Part shown: positions 59,445-64,000 of the stretch, in pieces
Layout of the letters: each line of letters begins with the position of its first letter
Position numbering within the stretch: the first letter of the stretch is position 1
NCBI RefSeq assembly: GCF_027563465.1
Contig: NZ_JAPFQA010000001.1
Location: forward strand, 620,001-684,000
Source of the DNA: Mesorhizobium qingshengii
Lineage (GTDB): Bacteria > Pseudomonadota > Alphaproteobacteria > Rhizobiales > Rhizobiaceae
DNA length: 64,000 bases
Reading direction: 5' to 3'
Made by a program: the position numbers and the translations under genes
Notes under the pieces: generated by a model
What the model saw: only the letters and a program-made list of their open reading frames with translations
Database searches by the model: none
Told to the model about the DNA's origin: nothing

Positions 59445-61571
59445 TCAGCTCAAAAGGTTGTGTTCGACAAGATGCGCCTTGCCGGCAACCTTGAGCGCGA
59501 AGGCATAGGTATAGGCGATTTCCTCCAGCCTGGAAAACCGGCCCGATGCCCCGGCATGGCCGGAATCCATGTTGATCTTGAACAGCACCGGATTGCTGCC
59601 GATTTTGCGCTCGCGCAGCCGCGCCACCCATTTGGCCGGCTCCCAATAGGTGACGCGCGGATCGGTGAGGCCAGCCAGCGCCAGGATCGGCGGATAGTCG
59701 AGCGCTGCGACATTGTCATAGGGTGAATAGGCGGCGATCGTCCGGTAGTCATCGGCTGACGCGATCGGATTGCCCCATTCCGGCCATTCAGGCGGCGTCA
59801 GCGGCAGGCTGGCGTCAAGCATGGTGGTCAGCACATCGACGAAGGGCACCTCGGCCACGATGCCGCCAAAGCTTTCCGGCGCCATGTTGGCGATGGCGCC
59901 CATCAGCATGCCGCCGGCCGAGCCGCCTTGTGCGATGATGCGGTCGTGGGCCGTGTAGCGTTCCAAAACCAGATGGCGGGCGACAGCGATGAAATCGGTG
60001 AACGTGTTCATCTTGTTCTCCCGCTTGCCGTCGTCGTACCAGCCATAGCCCTTGTCCTTGCCGCCGCGGACGTGGGCGATGGCGAAGACAAACCCGCGGT
60101 CGACCAGCGAGAACCAGTTGGTGTTGAATGCGGCCGGCACGGTGATGCCATAGGACCCGTAGCCGTAGAGCAGGCAAGGCGCGGATCCATCCAGCGGCGT
60201 ATCGCGGTGGTGCAGAAGCGAGATCGGCACCAGTTCGCCATCGGCGGCAGGCGCCATCAGCCGCCGCGTGACATAGTGGTCCGGATCATGGCCGGACGGC
60301 ACTTCCTGGGTCTTCAGCAGCACCCGCTCACGGGTGCGCATGTTGTAGTCGAACACCTGCGCCGGCGTCGTCATCGACGAGTAGGAAAAGCGCATGATCT
60401 CGGTGTCGTATTCATAGGAGCCGGACAGGCCGAGCGAGAAGGCCTCCTCGTCGAGAGACAGATGATGCTCCTCGCCGCTGTCGCGGTCATGCACGACGAT
60501 GCGCGGCAGGCCCTCCTTGCGTTCGAGCCGCACCATGTGGTCCCTGAAGCCGATCACCGACAGGATCAGCCGGCCCGGCTCGTGCGGCACCAGTTCCTGC
60601 CAGTTGGCGCGGACCGGGTCGCTCGCGGGCGCCGTCATGATCTTGAAATCCTTGGCACCGTCGGCATTGGTCAGGATGAAGAAGATGTCGCCGCCTTCTT
60701 CCAGGTCGTATTGAAGGCCAACCTCGCGCGGCGAGACCAGTTTCGGTTCGGCAAACGGGTCACTGGCGCTCAACAGGCGATATTCTGAAGTCTCGTGATC
60801 GTTTATGCCGATCATGATCCACTCGTTAGAACGCGTGCCGCCGACATCCATGAAGAAGCCTGGGTCGGTCTCCTCGTAGATCAGCCGGTCATCTTCAGGG
60901 CTGCCGCCGAGCGTATGGAACAACACCTTGGACGGGCGATGATTGGGATCGAGGCGGGTGTAGAAGAAGCCGTCATCGCCGGCATTCCACACGCCGGAGC
61001 CGCCCGTGTCGGGAATCTGGTCCGCAAGTTCCTTGCCGGCGGCAAGGTCGCGCACACGCAGCGTATAGAACTCGGAGCCCTTGTCGTCGAACGCCCATAG
61101 CAGCTTGCGATGGTCGGCTGAATGATCGACGCCACCGAGACGGAAATAGGCCTTGCCCTCGGCCTCGGCGTCGCCGTCGAGCAGGATCTGCTCGACACCG
61201 CCATCGCGCGGCATGCGGAAATAACGCGGTTGCTGGCCGCCCAGCTTGAAGGATGAACCGTAGGCATAGGGGCCATCCTTCATCGGTACGGAAGAATCGT
61301 CTTCCTTGATGCGGCCCTTCATCTCCTTGAAAAGCTGCTTTTGCAGTTCGACCGTGTCGGCCATCAGCTTCGACTGGTAGGCGTTCTCGGCCTCGAGTTC
61401 TGCGCGAATCCCGGCATCGAGCAATGATGGATCCCGGAACATCTCCTGCCAGTTGTCGGCCCGCAGCCAGGCATAGTCATCGGTTCGCGTGATGCCGTGG
61501 TGAGTGTCGGACACCGGCCGTTTCTCGGGGGCTGGCGGGCTGACGATCGGAAATGCGGAGGTCTTGGTCAT
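59445..61571 (-). CDS. Oligopeptidase B / prolyl oligopeptidase family (S9A)
   Basis: A 708-aa serine peptidase. Residues ~75-420 form the beta-propeller that keeps large proteins out. The C-terminal alpha/beta-hydrolase domain has the nucleophile Ser in AQGGSAGGMLMGAIAN, the Asp region ALAGLTDPRVTYWEP and the His in DSGHAGASGRF. LPLTPPEWPEWGNP is typical of oligopeptidase B, which cuts small peptides after Arg or Lys. No signal peptide, so it is cytoplasmic. Confidence 0.92.
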   Translation of the reverse strand: MTKTSAFPIVSPPAPEKRPVSDTHHGITRTDDYAWLRADNWQEMFRDPSLLDAGIRAELEAENAYQSKLMADTVELQKQLFKEMKGRIKEDDSSVPMKDGPYAYGSSFKLGGQQPRYFRMPRDGGVEQILLDGDAEAEGKAYFRLGGVDHSADHRKLLWAFDDKGSEFYTLRVRDLAAGKELADQIPDTGGSGVWNAGDDGFFYTRLDPNHRPSKVLFHTLGGSPEDDRLIYEETDPGFFMDVGGTRSNEWIMIGINDHETSEYRLLSASDPFAEPKLVSPREVGLQYDLEEGGDIFFILTNADGAKDFKIMTAPASDPVRANWQELVPHEPGRLILSVIGFRDHMVRLERKEGLPRIVVHDRDSGEEHHLSLDEEAFSLGLSGSYEYDTEIMRFSYSSMTTPAQVFDYNMRTRERVLLKTQEVPSGHDPDHYVTRRLMAPAADGELVPISLLHHRDTPLDGSAPCLLYGYGSYGITVPAAFNTNWFSLVDRGFVFAIAHVRGGKDKGYGWYDDGKRENKMNTFTDFIAVARHLVLERYTAHDRIIAQGGSAGGMLMGAIANMAPESFGGIVAEVPFVDVLTTMLDASLPLTPPEWPEWGNPIASADDYRTIAAYSPYDNVAALDYPPILALAGLTDPRVTYWEPAKWVARLRERKIGSNPVLFKINMDSGHAGASGRFSRLEEIAYTYAFALKVAGKAHLVEHNLLS

Positions 61572-61683
61572 TGCGTCTCGCTTTGGAAGTATCTTGAATG
61601 GCGAATGAACACGCCGATCAGCGCGGGTTCAAGAGCCGCAGCCTATCGGTTGTGTCGGCTCCAGGAGATGGGCCGGGAGAGAG

Positions 61684-62055
61684 ATGATGGCTATTTGTTC
61701 TTGGATTGCCGCAGCTCTCGCCGTTGCTTCGCTGACCCTGGCTGCTGTCGGCCAGTCTCATGCGACCGTATTCGCGGCTTGGCAAGTGGCCAATGTGCCG
61801 TTCGGCGATACGCTCAATGTGCGAAAATATCCCTCGGGTACATCCCAGAAACAGGCGGCATACCCGAACGGGACCGTTCTGCAGATGACTGGACGATGCA
61901 CCGGTGGGGTAAATCTGCTCGACATCGCCAATCAACCGGCGTGGCAGCAGGAACGGAAAGTTCGCCACCGCTGGTGCGAAGTCTGGCATGATCCTGCCAG
62001 GAACGGCAACTTCGTGGCCGGCTGGGCCTATGGCAAGTACATCACCCCCAATTGA
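61684..62055 (+). CDS. Secreted SH3-like-domain protein
   Basis: A 123-aa protein with a signal peptide (AALAVASLTLAAVGQSHA) and a mature part resembling a bacterial SH3 domain: VPFGDTLNVRKYPSGTSQ near the start and CEVWHDPARNGNFVAGWAYG near the end. Such domains bind peptidoglycan or other cell-envelope ligands. Two cysteines could form a disulfide. GGGAGAGAG stands directly before tandem ATGs. I do not know a more exact family. Confidence 0.72.
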   Translation: MMAICSWIAAALAVASLTLAAVGQSHATVFAAWQVANVPFGDTLNVRKYPSGTSQKQAAYPNGTVLQMTGRCTGGVNLLDIANQPAWQQERKVRHRWCEVWHDPARNGNFVAGWAYGKYITPN

Positions 62056-62485
62056 TTGATTGGTTCGGCGGGCACGTCGCCTGGTTGCTTGCTTGCGACA
62101 GGCGCGCGGCAACCTGTGGTTTTGTCGAGAGATGCAGGCAACCAATGTTGCCAGCGGGGCAACCAAGCAGAATCAAGCATTGAAACTTGCTTAGTGAGTT
62201 ATCGCGAATGTAATGGCGAGCTGACCTAACGTCAGCCTTTGCTGGTTTGGCGAGGGAAATATCGAGAAATTACATGATGCACGAAAGATTGAAGCTGATC
62301 CGCGAATAATTTAGATACATCGCGCAATATAGCGCGAGGGGAGAATTGACTTACTTGGTCTGCGGGCTCATTGATGTGCCCGCGACACGAATCGCAGAAA
62401 TTCTACCTGCACAAAATTCGTGCTATGCCCTGTCTGTTAAAAAAAGGGCGCGGACCGAAGTAACTCCTGTTGGGGCCTGAAGACC
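62056..62485. other. 430-base AT-rich spacer upstream of mucR: regulatory region, no gene seen
   Basis: From about 62170 the base composition shifts to AT-rich, with runs such as GAAATTACATGATG and AATTTAGATACATCGCG. Ros/MucR proteins bind AT-rich, degenerate sites and control their own genes, so autoregulation is likely. A run of seven A residues precedes GGGCGCGG near 62440. No ORF here has protein features. Confidence 0.45.
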
Positions 62486-62911
62486 ATGGATATTGCCGAA
62501 ACACCTGCCAGAAACAGCGATGCGCTGATCGAGTTGACCGCCGATGTGGTGGCCGCCTACGTCAGCAACAATCCCGTGCCGGTCGGCGAATTGCCGAACC
62601 TGATAGCCGATGTCCATGCCGCGCTCGGGCGCGTGGGCGGAACAGCCGAACAGCCGCCTGCGGACAAGCAAAAGCCGGCCGTCAACCCGAAGCGCTCGGT
62701 TCACGACGACTACATCGTTTGTCTCGAAGACGGCAAGAAGTTCAAGTCGCTGAAGCGCCATTTGATGACCCACTATGACCTGACGCCCGATCAGTATCGC
62801 GAAAAGTGGAATCTCGATCCGACCTATCCGATGGTTGCTCCCAACTACGCCGCAGCCCGGTCCCAGCTTGCCAAGAAGATGGGTCTCGGCCGCAAGCGCA
62901 AGGCGCGGTAA
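62486..62911 (+). CDS. mucR: MucR/Ros-family zinc-finger transcriptional regulator
   Basis: A 141-aa global regulator of surface polysaccharide, motility and symbiosis genes in rhizobia. The conserved N-terminus ([19 protein letters not shown]) serves oligomerisation. The DNA-binding finger is [20 protein letters not shown], followed by [20 protein letters not shown] and a basic tail. In Ros the finger is C-x2-C-x9-H-x3/4-H; here the second Cys is Asp (C-L-E-D), as known for some M. loti homologues, some of which fold without zinc. A clear terminator follows. Confidence 0.94.
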   Translation: MDIAETPARNSDALIELTADVVAAYVSNNPVPVGELPNLIADVHAALGRVGGTAEQPPADKQKPAVNPKRSVHDDYIVCLEDGKKFKSLKRHLMTHYDLTPDQYREKWNLDPTYPMVAPNYAAARSQLAKKMGLGRKRKAR

Positions 62912-62939
62912 TCGCTGCTTGCCAGATCGGATCGACCCC

Positions 62940-62971
62940 AACGGCGCCCTCGGGCGCCGTTTGATTTTGCA
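62940..62971. terminator. Rho-independent terminator after mucR
   Basis: AACGGCGCCC (62940-62949) and GGGCGCCGTT (62952-62961), then TTGATTTT. A 10-base GC-rich stem with short loop and T-rich tail. It lies between convergent mucR and sufE and may serve both. Confidence 0.85.
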
Positions 62972-63017
62972 AGGCAGTCGGCAAGACGGGGTGAAGACGG
63001 CCGAACTCGGCGGGTGG

Positions 63018-63446
63018 TCAGGCGGTCTGCTTGAGTGCCGCCTCGGCGTCACGCTTGATGCGCTTGACCATCGAGCGAAGACCATTGGCGCGCTGCGGCG
63101 AAAGGTGTTCGTCGAGGCCGAGCTCCCTCAATGTGGCTTCCGCGTCGGTTTTCTCTATCTCGCTGGCAGTCCTTCCGGAAAACAGCGCAAGCATGATCGC
63201 CACCAGCCCACGCACGATATGGGCATCCGAATCGCCGGTGAAGGTGATGACGGGATCGGTTCCCGGCCCCTGTTCCGTGGTCAGCCAGACCTGGCTGACG
63301 CAGCCCGGCACCTTGTTGGCGGCGTTGCGCTCCTCGTCCGGAAATGGCGGCAGCGCCTCGCCCAACTCGATCACATAGCGATAACGGTCCTCCCAATCCT
63401 CAAGGAACGAGAAGTCGTCGCGGATCGTCTGGATCGTGGTCGTCAT
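63018..63446 (-). CDS. sufE: SufE-family cysteine-desulfuration protein
   Basis: A 142-aa protein that takes sulfur from the desulfurase SufS and passes it on for Fe-S cluster assembly. It shows the family order: IRDDFSFLEDWEDRYRYVIE, the sulfur-accepting Cys in NKVPGCVSQVWL, and SDAHIVRGLVAIMLALFSG, then LGLDEHLSPQRANGL. The ATG at 63446 gives the normal length. It stands alone, away from any suf operon, as is common in rhizobia. Confidence 0.93.
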   Translation of the reverse strand: MTTTIQTIRDDFSFLEDWEDRYRYVIELGEALPPFPDEERNAANKVPGCVSQVWLTTEQGPGTDPVITFTGDSDAHIVRGLVAIMLALFSGRTASEIEKTDAEATLRELGLDEHLSPQRANGLRSMVKRIKRDAEAALKQTA

Positions 63447-63546
63447 CACTCGGATATAGTCACGCAGCAGTGCCGCGTCACGGAAAAAACAAAGACACCG
63501 CGGGCGTCGAGAGGGCAGACAACCCGCGGTGCGCCGTCGAGACGGC

Positions 63547-63900
63547 TCAATTCTGCGCAGGCAAGTTGACTGTCTCGGGCAAGACGATTTCCTCCGGCAC
63601 GCTGCCGGTCGTCGCCGACGTGTCAGGACCCGCGGCGGATTTGTCGTCCAGCATCGCGGCCGCGATCTTGGCTGTTTCCTTGGCGCGGGCGGTGATGGTG
63701 TGCATCGCCGACTTGCCGGTTTCACAGACATCGGGCTTGCGCTCGCAAATGCCGGCTATGTCGCCAACTGCCTCGCGTGCCGCGAACAGGGCCTGGATCG
63801 GCCCAACGCTTTCGTGACCCGACTCGTCGGAACCGACACTCAGTGGCAGCGCCAGCAGCACCAGCGAAAACCAGAAAGCCATTCTTATCAGGAAGAACAT
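63547..63900 (-). CDS. DUF5330-like small exported protein
   Basis: A 117-aa protein with an N-terminal membrane segment or signal (MFFLIRMAFWFSLVLLALPL) and a helical mature part containing AREAVGDIAGICERKPDVC and ETGKSAMHTITARAKETAK, a pattern I associate with the rhizobial DUF5330 family. Two Cys residues could pair. The C-terminus is Pro/Val-rich and probably disordered. Function unknown. It is 100 bases upstream of sufE on the same strand. Confidence 0.75.
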   Translation of the reverse strand: MFFLIRMAFWFSLVLLALPLSVGSDESGHESVGPIQALFAAREAVGDIAGICERKPDVCETGKSAMHTITARAKETAKIAAAMLDDKSAAGPDTSATTGSVPEEIVLPETVNLPAQN

Positions 63901-64000
63901 GCCTTGCCTCTCGTCGTAACCGGATCATGCATCCATATGGCATGACCTCTTTTGTGGGCGGGATATTGGCACACAGCCGCAAAGGACGGCTTGCAGGCAA
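63901..64000. other. Window edge: upstream region of the DUF5330-like gene
   Basis: No gene seen in the last 100 bases. An open frame crosses it on the minus strand but overlaps the DUF5330-like gene in another frame and has shadow-type composition. Confidence 0.3.

Noticed and set aside
63722-64000. 92-codon minus-strand ORF at the window edge
   Set aside because: Overlaps the DUF5330-like gene in another frame and is Arg-rich, as shadow frames are.

Overview
The window looks like chromosomal DNA of a Mesorhizobium-type alphaproteobacterium (Hyphomicrobiales). The signs are high GC with GC-rich third codon positions (which produces many long antisense ORFs), an frc-type fructose transporter, a bet operon with choline sulfatase, a Ros/MucR regulator, a Rhizobium-type L-asparaginase, a TIGR03808-like Tat-exported repeat protein, and several short palindromic intergenic repeats of the kind common in rhizobia. 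I see no phage, transposase, integrase, rRNA or CRISPR array. One tRNA gene is present (Pro, anticodon CGG). The species assignment is inference from gene content.

Layout. 1-2.8 kb: 3' part of a CysN/CysC sulfate-activation gene, cysQ, and a WbpE-like sugar aminotransferase. 3.1-8.9 kb: fructose-type uptake locus, with a PfkB kinase, a mutarotase and a ROK repressor on the minus strand, divergent from frcB-frcC-frcA; a 38-bp near-palindrome in the divergent spacer is the likely operator. 9.0-22.0 kb: complete glycogen operon glgP-glgB-glgC-glgA-pgm-glgX plus a GH13 alpha-glucosidase. 22.0-24.2 kb: orphan TadE/TadG-like pair. 24.6-30.0 kb: oligopeptide ABC transporter (oppA, oppB, oppC, fused oppDF). 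30.0-31.5 kb: small lipoprotein, mostly empty DNA, a 24-residue membrane microprotein, and tRNA-Pro. 31.7-37.5 kb: phosphomannomutase and an unusual guanylyltransferase/AGE-isomerase fusion, together making GDP-mannose, separated by a divergent NmrA/LysR pair. 37.5-43.8 kb: osmoprotection operon betI-betC-(PLP lyase)-betA-betB. 44-48.4 kb: thiolase, asparaginase, Tat beta-helix protein, Gre-factor homologue, AbrB-type protein. 48.5-52 kb: both methylmalonyl-CoA mutase subunits. 52.3-64 kb: housekeeping and stress genes (HerA-like ATPase, L,D-transpeptidase, dehalogenase, branched-chain aminotransferase, superoxide dismutase, cytochromes c, SET protein, oligopeptidase B, SH3-like protein, MucR, SufE, DUF5330 protein).

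How they work together. Imported hexose enters the hexose-phosphate pool. From there it goes through Pgm/GlgC/GlgA/GlgB to glycogen, and back through GlgP/GlgX; or through phosphomannomutase and the fusion enzyme to GDP-mannose for surface polysaccharide. The bet operon turns choline sulfate and choline into glycine betaine. No strong candidate for a wholly new system was found. The items most worth follow-up are a ~37-70 bp element shared upstream of the two GDP-mannose genes, the guanylyltransferase-AGE fusion, the PLP lyase inside the bet operon, the microprotein with a GGAAC-type promoter, a palindrome family with compensatory arm changes, and several operator-like inverted repeats.
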